Assembly: GCF_040712315.1 (NCBI RefSeq)
Contig: NC_134017.1
Coordinates: forward strand, 3,812,001 to 3,876,000
Source: Castanea sativa
Taxonomy: Eukaryota; Streptophyta; Magnoliopsida; Fagales; Fagaceae
Direction: 5' to 3'
Length of the DNA: 64,000 nt
Shown here: in pieces, positions 35,775 to 47,447 of the stretch
How the letters are laid out: each line of letters begins with the position of its first letter
How positions within the stretch are numbered: position 1 is the stretch's first letter
The notes under the pieces: model-generated
The model's input: only the letters and a program-made list of their open reading frames with translations
Database searches by the model: none
Told to the model about the DNA's origin: nothing
Position numbers and translations under genes: made by a program

Positions 35775-37234
35775 AATGTTTGAGTTTTTTTTTTTTTTTT
35801 TTTTTTTTTTGAGAAAGAAATTGATGGATTTTATTAATGTAATTCAACTACATCAAATTGTAAAATTGAAACAATATGTGATGGGACATTTTTTATCCAT
35901 ACTTGAAAATTTGGTATGCATAATTCATTTTTAGCCAGACTATGAGCCACCCTATTGCCATTTCTTTTAACGTGAGAATACAACAATTTTACAAAATTGT
36001 TAGAAAACATTTTCACATCTTCAATCAATAAACCCGTTGGTGATAAGCTACACTCCTCTGACTTTAAAGCTTGAATCAGTCCAAGAGAATCACCTTCAAG
36101 GATAGCACTACGAAATCCCAACTCAAACGCAAAAGACAAAGCCTTGAGGGCTGCCAGCGCCTCAATCACTTCAGCCTTGTATGCTTGAGGGAATTTTTTG
36201 TGAGCAAGAAGCCAAAACAGCTCCATTACTATCCTTTGTCACCACTACAATACCGGACATATTTGATGCACTAAATACAGCATCATCAAAATTTATTTTC
36301 ACCAACTCAGCTTGCGAGCATCTCCACCACGTCCCTCCACTGCCACTGTTTATTACGTGAACATTTGGAACCTACGATTTCGCTCAGTACTGTGCCAACA
36401 TTTCCTTTTCCTGTTCTGCCACTTGATGAAACGAATCAGCTTGTAAGTTTAGTTGGGTTTTATTTCTTTGATTCCACACCATCCAAGCCGAGTATGCACG
36501 TGTTGGTTGATTGACCTCTGAATGGACACAAATCGGGCTTGGCATTGATGGTGGAGCGGAATTAAGTGGACCTGGATCCGTTTTTCTTTGTGGATCATTA
36601 ATTGCATTAACCCACTAAATAGGGTTTTCTGGAATCACGACAACACCCTTTGAAAACAGAGAATTGCTTTCACTTTCTGTCCGTTGGCCAGCTGTATTGG
36701 GTAATAACTCACTCCGTGATCCTTGCAAGGAATCTGGCATGACCTGCACCTCATTAATATCCCTTAATTGCGCTTTTATTGGACCCTCCTTCAGCGGCGG
36801 CTTCCCTAAGCCTTGTTCCGTTTGGGCAGCTTCGGTACCTTGAACATATGGATTCAGATGAACATCAGAAAAATCTGGTTTGTGTGATTACGTTGATGGC
36901 CTTGCTTTCGACTTGTAAAAGCCAAAGATCAAGATAACTAATTTGCATGAAGTAGAAACTGTAACCCGAATAAACAGAAAAGTGTTTCCCCAACCCTGCA
37001 ACAAAAAAACCCCCACAACCTCCACGAATACTCTTAATGTCCCTAGAGAGACAAAAGGACAACCCCAAAACAAAACACTCATTCGTGTAGAAGGGACAAA
37101 CAACTTCTACTGCTGAAGACAAGGAGGGAAATCCCCCTTTTCTTAACAACAAAGAGACAAGGAGGAATATCCCCTCCATTTTCAGGCTCTTTTCACCTAG
37201 GACACCATAGTTTATCACTTTTTAAATGTTTGAG
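35775..37234 (-). mobile_element. Truncated, internally deleted LINE with target duplication
   Basis: Minus-strand non-LTR element. The A tail is the T run at 35785-35812. The flanking direct duplication AATGTTTGAG lies at 35775-35784 and 37225-37234. The 3' part (about 36300-35834) encodes a plant LINE RNase H domain: VKINFDDAVF, then after a frameshift near 36210 KAEVIEALAALKALSFA, ILEGDSLGLIQAL and RNGNRVAHSLAK. Upstream, about 36520-36370 reads as the connector before RNase H (AYSAWMVWNQRNKTQ) with in-frame stops. Beyond it, ~36850-36600 resembles ORF1-type sequence rather than reverse transcriptase. So the RT and endonuclease are absent: the copy is both 5'-truncated and internally deleted. 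Confidence 0.78.
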
Positions 37235-37503
37235 TTATAAGTATAATTTGCAAGAGACATATCAACATGACGAGTCTTTTGGCTAAATATTGTAAAACTT
37301 AGAATTTATTGGCTTTATGTATACCGAGCAAAGTTTTTTAGCTAAATGAGAAGATATGCAAATTTTGGTGTTGGTATTGCCGAAATACAAGTAAAAGAAG
37401 AGAGAGAAACTAATGAGTCTAAATTTTGATATTTCGATATTTATATTGCCTAAATTCAAGAAAAAAGAGGAGAGAGAAAGTGACAAAAATTCTCATAAAT
37501 TTG

Positions 37504-38184
37504 GTTCTGTTTAGGGGTGTCTAAACCCGACCCAGACTCGCCGGACCGACCAACCGGCCCGATCCCCACCCGATTTCAGCCCGAACCAATGCTCCCGTCA
37601 GTTGGTGACGGGTTTCCTCGCCCAAGACTTAATGCCGACGGCTCGAGTGATGGGTTTTCTTCTCCAAAACCTAAGCCACCCGACCCGATCGATGTTATAT
37701 AAAAATCCAGCCAACTCCGCTAAGATCAAGCTCAGATTCAAGGAGATTCGTCAAGATCTCGACCATATTTGGTGAGATCCGACGAGATTCAAGGAGATCC
37801 AAGCTGATTCAAGCGAGATTCAAGGAGATCCAAGCTAATTTCGGCAAGATTCAAAGGAGATCCAAGTTGATTCCTACGAGATTCAAGGAAATCCAAGCTA
37901 ATTTTGGCGAGATTTGAGGAGATCCAAGCTGATTTTGGCAATTTTTTATGCAGATGTGTGAGTTTTTGTAGATTTCGGCAAATTTTTTGAAGATTTCGGC
38001 GACGTTTACTGGATCCAGCGACTCTCCAGCAAGTCGGCCCGAACCGAACACCACCCAAACCCAAAACCGACTGGACCAATTGATGTTGGCAGTCGGTTTC
38101 AGGTCCCTTCGCCTTCCACCTAACGCCAGCGGGTTGGGTCCAAAACCGACTCGATCCGACTCGTGGACAACCCTAGTTCTATTT
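37504..38184. mobile_element. Small TIR element with ~9 bp target duplication (Mutator-like)
   Basis: The ends read inward AGGGGTGTCTAAACCCGAC (from 37513) and, on the other strand from 38174, AGGGTTGTCCACGAGTCGG, a shared terminal motif. Flanks are GTTCTGTTT (37504-37512) and GTTCTATTT (38176-38184), a 9 bp duplication with one difference. The ends are rich in CCGACC/CGGGTT-like motifs. The interior contains the ~43 bp repeat block at 37735-37935. No transposase. Confidence 0.65.
37735..37935. repeat. ~43 bp tandem repeats (GAGATCCAAGCTGATT)
   Basis: Units with AAGGAGATCCAAGCTGATTC and CGAGATTCAAGGAGATCC recur about every 43 bp, four to five times, with small changes. They are inside the TIR element at 37513-38175. 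Confidence 0.8.
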
Positions 38185-38564
38185 AGTTTTGTTCTGTTAG
38201 TTTCTTCATGGTTTGTTTTTATTTTGAAAGAAGATAAGCTACTAGGGAGATCAAACCAATGAGGCTATTCCACCTAAGAACCAACCACTAGATTGCTATG
38301 CGAAGTGTTCAATGCATATGGAAAATAAAATAATTTATTCGAGGGTTATATGTGTTATTTTTTTCGACTTGGGTTCCATGTAAAGTATTTATTCCCCTGA
38401 TATATTTTTAATGGAATTGAAGTCCAATTGCTTAAATTGAAATTATTTTTCTTGAGGTCACTTTTCAATTGGATGAGAGCAATAAGGAGTTATGCTTCTT
38501 CCTTTTTGGATTGTTTAGTTTTGTATAATTTGAAATAATTATATTACTAGATTGAAACTGATTT

Positions 38565-38790
38565 TTTATTTTTTGAAGCTTAATCATTTACATTCATCAT
38601 AATTCAAAATTTCTACATTTTTCAATTACAAAAATACCTAGAGTGTGATGAGATTTAGGCATTTGTGGGGTGAACTAATTTTTTCACATAATTCTCATCA
38701 CACTCTAGTTATTTTTGTAATTGAAAAATGTAGAAATTTCAAATTATATTGAATGTAAATCATTAGCCTTCAGAAAAAAAAAAAAAATAG
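38565..38790. mobile_element. Foldback MITE, family copy 1
   Basis: Near-perfect inverted arms of about 80 bp share ATTTACATTCA, AAATTTCTACATTTTTCAAT, TACAAAAATA and CTAGAGTGTGATGAG on opposite strands, around a 40-50 bp centre. The arms also occur at 39045-39200 and 44319-44600, so this is a local family. Confidence 0.75.
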
Positions 38791-38916
38791 AAGGGCCTCT
38801 GAGTACACACGTGATAAGTATTAATAATCCCAACCATACAAAACTTGATAATATCACTGTAAAAATACCTAGAGATGTGATAAAAAAATTATTTCACCCA
38901 CAAACACATTTTACTC

Positions 38917-38917
<1 letters not shown>

Positions 38918-38970
<53 letters not shown>
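38918..38970. repeat. (AT)n microsatellite
   Basis: Uninterrupted TA run of about 26 units. Confidence 0.97.
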
Positions 38971-38972
<2 letters not shown>

Positions 38973-39044
38973 GATTACAAAATGTAGTAATCTCTTAAAA
39001 AAAATAGAAAGCCTCTGAGAAGTATGTGATAATTACGGAATACT

Positions 39045-39200
39045 AGCCTTTGAGCACGCACTTGTGTGCATGCTTAGAGGTTTTTCTTTTTCCTTTTCTT
39101 TTTTGGTAAATTTTAATAATTTAAATCTATTATAATTTGCAATAACTACATCTTTCAATCACAAAAATACCTAGGGGTATGATAAAAATATTATTTCAAA
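39045..39200. mobile_element. Foldback MITE, partial family copy 2
   Basis: One arm of the family, with GAGCACGCACTTGTGTGCAT, AATAATTTAAATCTATTATA and CACAAAAATACCTAGGGGTA. The opposite arm is missing or too diverged to see. It shares the GCACGCAC(T)..TGTGCAT start with the copy at 44319. Confidence 0.55.
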
Positions 39201-39239
39201 CTCGGCCCGAACCTAACCCGTTGCCATTCCTAATGTTGG

Positions 39240-40560
39240 GCAGCCACATTTAATGTTGAAGGAACATATATTCTCAAGATGAAATTGATAATCTCTTAAC
39301 GGAGATATAAAAAATTCCCTTGAGATAAGTTTAATAAGTTTGGTTATTTAGAGTGTTAGACCTAACCACTTTAATAAGAAGTTACTAAAGTATATATTTA
39401 TGAAATTAGATTTCATAAATATATGATGAATAACTTAAAAGATTAAACCGAGTATTCAACGATTAAGATATAGTAATCTTCAAAGTGGCAGTCAACATCT
39501 ATGACTTTGTATTATTACGAATATTTTAATGAAGGAGTTGAATATATATTAAAGTCTTGAAATATAATTTATTAATAAGGCCTAGAGTGCAATTATATTT
39601 ATATAGTAGTATTAAATATAATTAATGGTAATTTTGAACTTGTCAAGAGTTGATAGAAAGGCCCAAAACCAAAACTCATTAGAGCTAGTGTCTTATTTGT
39701 CCCTTTTGGTCCCACTCCAAGCCACATACTAAAGCCCAATTGGAATAGTCCAAAAGGCTAGCCTAATTAGACAATCAGTTATATATATGGAGAGAAACAT
39801 ACATAATTTTGTAATGTATGAAAATGATGTGTACGTGAGAGTAAGCCACTCTCTTATTCTCCCTTGAACACATACATATAAACTGATTGAGAAACCACAC
39901 TTCTTGGGCATAAGTGGAATTAGAGTGAAGATTAAAAGTGTTCCCAAGTACTTCTAATTTTTGATTTTAAATTTCATCACACAAAGGTATGCTCTCTTGT
40001 TCTTAAATTCTAAAATTTACATAGTACATATTATCAATTGCGAATGAAGTTGATTCGTTAATTTTCCACTTTGTATGTTTTGTATGCAATACAAACTATG
40101 TTTTTCCTACAGTTTAGTAGTTGATTAACATGTTTAAGATTTAGTTCTCTTTAAAATTTCAAGATCTACAATTAATTACTATTTTTTTTAAAAAGAACAA
40201 TAAAAAATTGATCTGTATTTTCATTAAATACAGATCTGAAATTTTTTCTAAATAAAAACTGATTTGTTTTTTCATGAAATACATATCTGAAATTTTTTCT
40301 GCATACAAAACTTATCTGTATTTTTATTAAATATAGATTTGAATCTTTTTATAGTAAAAAAAATGTTTTTCTTCAATGTAAAATATCACCAATTTTTGTG
40401 TTTCTTCTTAAATAAAAACTGCAAATTTTGAATCCTTAAAGGATGAATTAATCTTGAATTTGGGAACTTTAATATGTCATGTATTATTTAAATGAGTATA
40501 TAAATGGTCATTTAGAGTCTAGAAGACCGAATTATGTCTGGGCAGAATGAGTGCCTAACA
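39240..40560 (+). other. Possible LTR/retrotransposon remnant
   Basis: No ORF. A TATATATATGGAGAGA stretch near 39781 is followed by leader-like sequence with CACTCTCTTATTCTCCC and ends near ACACAAAGGTATGCTCTC. This resembles a Copia LTR in layout, but no target duplication or partner LTR was found. 40195-40345 contains about three degenerate ~60 bp repeats with AAATACAGATCTGAAATTTT. Confidence 0.25.
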
Positions 40561-40989
40561 CCTTCTCATTCTTTATCCCAACTCCCAAGTCTAGATTTTG
40601 ATTTGAAGCATTAGTGTGTTATCCTTTTTTTTTTTTTTTTTTTTTTAGATTGTAATCTAGAAAACAAAGCCTTGTAATTTTCCACCTAAGAACCAATAAA
40701 AGCCGTCGGAGTCTTGTGACTTTAGATCTCACTCCTGATATATCAAAGCAACCTACACCTCATGTTCAGGTCCATTATTCTCTCAGGTGTAGTTTGCTTT
40801 GATAGAAGTCGTGAGATTTATTATTCATTTGACAGTCATTAGGAGAATAATAAATCTCACAGCGGTTCAGTTCAATATGTCTTAACTTTTAAAACATATC
40901 AACTAGAAGTCTCCACTTCTATGATCAAGACAAATCATTTTAGTTGATATGTTATAGTCTTCGCAGATAAAATGCTCAATTTCATCACC

Positions 40990-41213
40990 GACTACGAACC
41001 AAAATTCTGAATTTACAAAAAACTTGTGATCTATATCTTCTGTGACTAAATCACATACTATGCATCTCATGAAATATATGATAATGTCCAAATATTCATC
41101 AGACTACGAACCAAAATTTTGAGTTTACAAAGAACTTGTGATCTATATCTTCTGTGACTAAATCACATACTATGTATCTCATGGACTATATGATAATGTC
41201 CAAATATTCATGT
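40990..41213. repeat. 112 bp tandem duplication
   Basis: GACTACGAACCAAAATT begins at 40990 and again at 41102. Both copies run through CTTGTGATCTATATCTTCTG and ATATGATAATGTCCAAATAT with only a few differences. Confidence 0.88.
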
Positions 41214-41329
41214 TACCATTATTTTAGATAATAAGAAAACAACTTTATTAATCATAACATTGAACCATACATAATGTCATACAATAGAATTTAAGGGCAC
41301 TAATCCTAACATCCGCATCCGAGCCTATA

Positions 41330-41745
41330 CATATCATTGCTCCCTTAGGTGCCACCTTCCTTAGGCAAAGTGTTGCTCAGTTAAAAGCAAGCTCTAAACG
41401 CCCTCGTGTCGAGTCTTCTATATGTGATGCATCTCGAGCTCCTTCTCTCAATGATCCTTCTGTTGAGGCCTATGTAAACCCCATAGCTTTCGTGGATCCT
41501 CCACCATCTACATCTAGTGACTCTTCCTTGTGTGCTATGTTGGATACGGTTCTCCCCATTCAATCGGTGCATGTATAGCTTTTATTGGATGTACTCAATG
41601 AGGTTGCGCCCTTATGAGCAAATTTGGCGGTTGCTAGAGGTTCTACTCTACTAGCTTCACCCTCTAATGAGTCTTGATTACCCTTTGGCAATACGTCACA
41701 AAAAGGGGGAGTACATGGAGATAGGGGGAGATTGTTTTTGGATAT
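41330..41745 (+). pseudogene. Decayed transposon-derived coding fragment
   Basis: One plus-strand frame reads PLGATFLRQSVAQLKASSKR, then RVESSICDASRAPS, PPPSTSSDSSLCAMLDTV, LLLDVLNEVAPL and ARGSTLLASPSNES, with at least three internal stops. The Ala/Ser/Pro-rich composition with a weak heptad-like segment resembles C-terminal parts of retrotransposon-encoded ORFs in plants. It is followed by a polypurine stretch AAAAAGGGGGAG. I do not recognise the exact family. Confidence 0.4.
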
Positions 41746-42199
41746 ATAGATTGTACTTAGGAGACACATGTTATGTATTTTTTGGCTTTGATGTATTTAT
41801 TTTTCTTATGGGTTGTATATGTTAGGGGAAGACATTGTTGTTTTTGCTTTTATGCTTTTTTACATTTCTTGTTTCACATATGGTACATTGATTTTGATTT
41901 ATATTATGAGGTTATTCATGGTATATGTCTTTTTATTTTATGTTCTGTGAAATCAAGAAGTTTATTATGGTTTACTTGTATTTTTCATACATACGTTTAT
42001 GTGTTTGTTGAGTGTTTTAGGAATTTACAGGTTAATTCAGTCGTGACTGCTGTCTACTTTTGCAACTGATAGATAGTGGTTAGGTTGAATTATAATTGTG
42101 CTGTTTTTACTTTGAGCATTTTACTTTTTATAATGTGTTTTGTCACGGATTTTCAAATGAGGAGTTTGCTAGGTTCTAAGACTTTGGAAACTAATGTAT

Positions 42200-43020
42200 T
42201 AGAACTTCAATACGTATTATGTTGGCAAATCATGATCAAAACATAGAGTCTAGGTTTAGGCTTACTCAAAGTATTATTTAATGTAAAATTGGAATCGAGT
42301 GATTGCAGGATTTATTGGACAAAATCTGCAAGGCTCGATCAATAAAAAATTAGACTTTATCAATCGAAATTCATGCAGATTTAATTTTCTATAAAAATTC
42401 CAATTTAGCCCAAGCCCATATGACGTGTAGGGTTAAGTGTTTTACTTCAAGTATAAAAGGAGAAACCCTAGCTACGTTTTAAAAGTCTTTGAAGAGTTGT
42501 GTGTTGAATCTTCTGTGATCTGAGAGATGTTTACCTTCATACACACACATAGAGTTGTCAAGATCAAGATTCGTGTCAAGAACTTGATGATCTCTTCAGT
42601 TGTTGCATAAAGAACTTTAAAGAAGATTTGAAACCTTTGAGTGGAGTCTCAAAATCACAAGTAGGAGAACTTGTGGTTGCTATGGATCAAAAAAAGAAGT
42701 AGTCAGTAGACTCGGAGTTGTCACATGATCGTGATAGTAAGTTTTCTATTCGAGGTAGCAATAGAATGTTAGTGGTTTAAATTCTATTGTAAAAACTTTA
42801 ATTCTTTCATAGTTGATTTATTTTTACTTTGAGAATAGTTAGGTTAAGTTCTCCCTAGGATTTTTACTGGTTAAGTTTTCCTGAGTCATCACATCGTGGA
42901 GTTCTTTATATTTCCGTATTATTTGCATGATATGATATTATTGTGTTAACCTAGAACTGAATAATTTATCTAAGTAATCACTTGACTAAATAACTAGATT
43001 AAACAACTTGTGTTAAGGGG
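42200..43020 (+). mobile_element. Probable Copia-type LTR remnant
   Basis: A ~0.8 kb AT-rich segment beginning TGTTGGCAAATCATGATC. It contains a TATAAAAGG box near 42455 followed by a GAGAAACCCTAGC leader, and ends near TTGTGTTAAGGGG. It lies downstream of a polypurine-like AAAAAGGGGGAG (about 41699). No second LTR and no target duplication were seen, so it may be a truncated 3' LTR. Confidence 0.35.
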
Positions 43021-43568
43021 TCTAAAAATGTACACATTCAATTTTGGTCCATTTCATTTTGAATAATTCTAGAGGCAAACTATTTTCTATACCTAAATCC
43101 ACGTCCTAGTTAAGTGTCAACTTGTCATTACTACATAAGTGAATACAACATGCTCAAGTACCTATGATTGACCCACACAAAAATATGAAATCCAATTACG
43201 TGTTGATACATAAGTCGAGTGTCGAATTGGAGTGTGAAAATAGTGTGCATGTAGGACTACTTCAGTTAACATGGGTGAAATGAAACAAGCAATATCACAA
43301 ATTATGAAACTCCGATAAATATGATATTCAGATTAGAACTTCATGATCATGAACTTAATTCATCTAAAAATGACAAATGCCAAAGCCTCAGTGGACGCTT
43401 CTTATATGTTAAATATTAATTAGATGTGTTTATTAGCTAGTAATCGTGTGTTAGATATTTTTTTTAAAATAATAATAATAATCATGTAATATATTTTTAA
43501 TATATAGCTATAAAATGTTGATTTTTTAAAGGATTTTAAAAAATGTTTACGGAGGCTCAATGTGAGTG

Positions 43569-43640
<72 letters not shown>

Positions 43641-44318
43641 ATTTTCTGAATTCAGCAATGTCAATTGGAAAGATTCGAGCCTCACGAGATGAACTTATTT
43701 AAATTTTTTAAAATAAGTTTTCCACACAGTAGATTTTATTATTATGTTAAATTGTAGTGGTGTTTTTAATATATTATATTTTGTTGTTTACATGCTTAAT
43801 TTTTTTTTTTTTTTATATTACAAATTTATAACTTCATTTCAACTTAATCTATTTTTTTTTTTGGTTATATAAAACTCAAATTTTTTACGGTCATACCCCA
43901 ACTATATTATTAAAAAAAATGTCAAATACCTTTTTTTTTTTTTTTTTAATTCACGTCACTTTAAAGAGAATGAGATTATCTCATGGACTAGTCTCTTTTC
44001 TAATTGAATTTCGCAATGACACTGTCTAAATCAAGCAATTATATATATACTAGCATCATCATATGTGCGCGTGATGGTTTTTTTTTTCTAGTGTCATAAT
44101 TTATTGGATATAAGTTTGTCTTGAAAATATGAATTAGTAGAAGAGTGTCCTATTTTGTAGACATTTTAAGTGGAGTTTAAGATATATTTTTACTAAGTTG
44201 TCCTCAAGTTTTTTTATTTATTTATTTTTTATATTAAACATAAGGATCAAGAGTATTTCTAAACAATATAAAAGTCCAGTCCAAAAAGGGGAATTCTCAT
44301 ATATATATATATATATAT
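43021..44318. other. AT-rich intergenic DNA, no gene seen
   Basis: Contains an (AT)n tract and poly-T runs. Near 44050, ACTAGCATCATCATATGTGCG on the minus strand could be a Helitron-like 3' hairpin plus CTAGT, but this is weak. Confidence 0.5.
43570..43641. repeat. (AT)n microsatellite
   Basis: TA run of about 35 units with one TTTA interruption near its 3' end. Confidence 0.97.
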
Positions 44319-44600
44319 TAGTGTCCGAGGCTCCAAGCACGCACTCATGCATGTGCTCAGATGCTCTTTTATTTTTTTAATAAACGTTAATAATTTACAT
44401 CTATTATAATTTGAGGTCATTACATTTTTCAATTACAAAAATACTTAGGGGTGTGATGAGTGTTATGTATTTTAGATGAAATAATTTTTTCATCACACCC
44501 CTAGGTAGTTTTGTAATTGGAAAATGTAATAATCACAAATTATAATGGATGCAAATTATTAATCTTTACCAAGAAAATAGAAGAACCTCTAATTAAAATA
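44319..44600. mobile_element. Foldback MITE, family copy 3
   Basis: Full copy with inverted arms. The left arm includes AATTTACATCTATTATAATT, CATTTTTCAATTACAAAAAT and AGGGGTGTGATGAG; the right arm carries their reverse complements (CATCACACCCCTAGG, GTAATTGGAAAATGTAATAA). Ends lie near GGCTCCAAGCACGCAC and AGAAGAACCTCT. Same family as 38565-38790. Confidence 0.72.
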
Positions 44601-44671
44601 TATGTAACTTAAAAATTATAATTTTAAAATATAGATTAGAATGACAATGTAGAAAAATAGCTTTGCAAATG

Positions 44672-45427
44672 GTTATTGTAGGGGTATTGGGCTCAGTAAT
44701 TTATGAAGGACGGCCCAACGAGGTCTTTTGGGCTAGAAACCCAAATCCGAAAACATCAAAATGATCGTGGAGTATTTAAGTGTCCCATACTGTCCGAGGA
44801 GTAGATTTGTCCTCGGAATGTTAAGCCGAGGATACACAGTATACGTGGAGGACAGTAGAAAGAGCGGTGGAATGTCTAAAGTAAAGCTGCTACCACCGCC
44901 CATATATTAAAGACTCTGTAATTGATACGCTGACAGTATAGATGGAAGGATGGGACTTGAGCATAGAGCTTGGAACTTGGTCCCAAAATCCCAGCGGGCT
45001 TTAGGGAAGAATGGATGGGACAAGTATCCAAAAATCAGGGTTGCAACCATGAAGTGGAAGATGATGAAGAGAAGAGGAGGAGTATAAATAGGAGGGAAGG
45101 CATACGAAGAAAGAGGAGGACTTTTGGAGTAGAAGAGATAGAGTCAATAGTAAATGATAATCAACACTTGTATCCAAACTTGAGAAATATTATTATAAAC
45201 CATCCTCGGAAACAATCCGAGGACGATTTCTCAGTCTTACTCTTTGCAAACGATTCTTTGTTTTGTTCCATTGGGCCCAAAGCCCGTTCTTTTTGTGATT
45301 GTCTAAACCATCCTTGAAATCTAAATTACAAACCCATCATCTACAAATTCATTGTGAAGAAAGGCCTTTCAAGCCCATTTTCCTCCCAGTCGTGGTTTGG
45401 GAATTTGAATTGTGTCCTTACAGTTAT
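44672..45427 (-). mobile_element. Solo LTR of a second Tat-like family with 5 bp target duplication
   Basis: 44677-45422 (746 bp) starts TGTAGGGGTATTGGG and ends TGTGTCCTTACA, flanked by a perfect 5 bp duplication GTTAT (44672-44676 and 45423-45427). The interior contains several CCTCGG/CCGAGG motifs and GGGCCCAAAGCCC-like stretches like the Tat LTRs elsewhere in the window, but the overall sequence is a distinct family. No internal region, so it is a solo LTR. The ORF at 44970-45317 lies wholly inside it and is not a gene. Strand is a guess by analogy with the other family. Confidence 0.82.
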
Positions 45428-45508
45428 CTATTGGAAATCCTAAGGGATGCAAATTAAATCACAAATAGCAACTTTCCCCATGGTCACTAAGGGATGCAAA
45501 TCCTATGA

Positions 45509-46660
45509 GCATTCATAGCAAAGCTTCTATAAATTTTATCTTTTAACATCTCAAAAACCTATTTTATCTATTTTAACACTTCACTTTACAATACACCTAA
45601 CATCAAAGATTATATTTTTTTTACCACTTCAGTTAAATATACTCTCTATTATTATTATTTTTTATTCTTATTCTCTCCTCTTTCTTTATCTTCTTCTCCA
45701 CTTGCATCTCTTTCTCTTCCTGCTGCCCACCCACTGCCACCAACCACCACTGCCGGTTAAAAAAAAACAATCAACCACAACCCACAACTAGCAACCACCA
45801 CCACCACCACTAGAAAAAAAAAAAAAAACCCATAAAACTTCAACAAAAACAAGAACCCACAACCTGCAATTCACTTCCAGCCACCACCAGTATCACCTCC
45901 ATCAAAAAAACAAAAACAAAAACCCCACAAAACCCATCACCACACCCACAATCGACCACAAAACCCACCTTGCTCTTCCACCACCATCAAAAAAAAGCTA
46001 GCCACATTCCTCTTCCATCACCATCAGCCACCTTGCTCTTCTACCACCATCAGAAAACCCAAACCCTTGTCACAAGCACAAGCACAACCACCACCATCTT
46101 CAACAACCCACTGCAAACCCATTAAAATCCACACAAACACCACTCAATCACTGCCACAACCCCAACATACCCAAAATGAAAATGACAGTGCAGACAAAAC
46201 CCACAACCATACAACCCACCAAAGCAAGAAATCTCACTTACATTACCCCATACTGATGCCGTCGGCAACGACAAAACCCAATCTAGCCACCACAAGTGAA
46301 GGCGGCAGCGATGGAGCCATGAAGAAGAGATGGCCTTGAAGCTTTGGGAGTTTGGTTTCAGAGGGAGAAGAAATGCCTTGGGTGAGAGGGAGAGATGGGG
46401 ATTTTTGGCTGGAGGTGTTGGAAACAAAGAGAAGAAATTAATCAATTAAATAAAAGAGAAAAAAGGTAGATAAAGTGAAAAGGCAATAAAATAATATTTT
46501 TTATATATAACATCTAGCTATAGTGAGCTGTCAGAAATGGCAACTCACTGTAGCTAGATGTTAAAAATAAATAGGTATGGCATCTTTGATGTAGTAGAGA
46601 TTTTAGTGTTTGTGGTGTTAAAATGACTTTTAACACCTTTAATGTGAATACTCTAAGATG
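45509..46660. mobile_element. Probable non-autonomous TIR element (proline-rich core)
   Basis: Weakly similar inverted ends (GAGCATTCA at 45509 and GAGTATTCA on the minus strand near 46655) and shared internal stretches (ACATCAAAGAT, TTTTAACA) enclose a CCA/CCACC-rich, poly-A-interrupted core (45700-46330) like that of the Mutator-like element at 22131-23594. A short hairpin, ACATCTAGCTATAGTGAG with its inverted copy, lies at about 46508-46562. No target duplication found. Confidence 0.45.
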
Positions 46661-46884
46661 ATTGTTGTTTGTTAAAACTTTGAAAATAATTCAATAACCT
46701 ACAACAAAAATTAATTATTCAATAACTGAAAATATACTTACATTTGTTTATAGTAAAAATAAAAAGAAGGAAAAGACAACAATTATGAAAATTTTCAATG
46801 CACAATTAACAATAATACTTTGGAAAGTAACTCATTATCTCAAGTCTCAACCAAAGAAAAAAAATGAAACCTAGGAACTCATAT

Positions 46885-46997
46885 GGTCTATATCAAGGGA
46901 GTCAATCTTGTACTGGAGACTATACCGGTTTGACCAGTGGAACGAGTACTGATCAATACCAGTGTACCGTTTCAGGTTTACGGTTATTTTTTATATT

Positions 46998-47080
<83 letters not shown>

Positions 47081-47447
47081 TATAATAAATATAAAATTTT
47101 ACTATAAAACATTACCTTAATTCAGAACAAATTATTCATGGTTTTAAACTTTAGTATCCATTAAAAGAAAAAAAAACACAATATAAAAAATAGAAAGCTT
47201 AATTGTTCATTGCATTCTAAGAAAATATGTTATACTAATAAATTCATGCAAATAAGTTACCATTTGCCCTTACAAAATTAAAAAATTATAAAACTAAAAA
47301 AAAATAAAAATAAAAAACTTTTTTCTGTACCAGCCAGTACTGCCCGAAACCGGCCAGTATGACCGGTATTTAAACCAGTATGAAACGTTGGTGTTTCGAT
47401 ACCGGCACGGCTAGTACGGGTACAATATCGACTACATTGGTCTATAT
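46885..47447. mobile_element. Small Mutator-like TIR element with perfect 9 bp target duplication
   Basis: 545 bp element (46894-47438). The ends read inward CAAGGGAGTCAATCTTGTAC and CAATGTAGTCGATATTGTAC. A perfect 9 bp duplication GGTCTATAT flanks it at 46885-46893 and 47439-47447. Both subterminal regions are rich in CCGGT/ACCGG motifs (TATACCGGTTTGACC; GACCGGTATTTAAACC). The core holds an (AT)n(GT)n microsatellite and no ORF. Confidence 0.8.
47003..47078. repeat. (AT)n(GT)n compound microsatellite
   Basis: About 15 AT units pass directly into about 23 GT units, inside the TIR element at 46894-47438. Confidence 0.97.

Noticed and set aside
36865..37218. 117-residue minus-strand ORF
   Set aside because: Inside the truncated LINE near its 5' edge; no recognisable domain and an overlapping alternative frame is also open.
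44970..45317. 115-residue ORF with charged sequence
   Set aside because: Lies entirely inside a solo LTR with TG..CA ends and a 5 bp target duplication.
46067..46339. Proline/threonine/histidine-rich 90-residue ORF
   Set aside because: Product of the CCA-rich core of a probable TIR element; no domain, and the opposite strand is open too.
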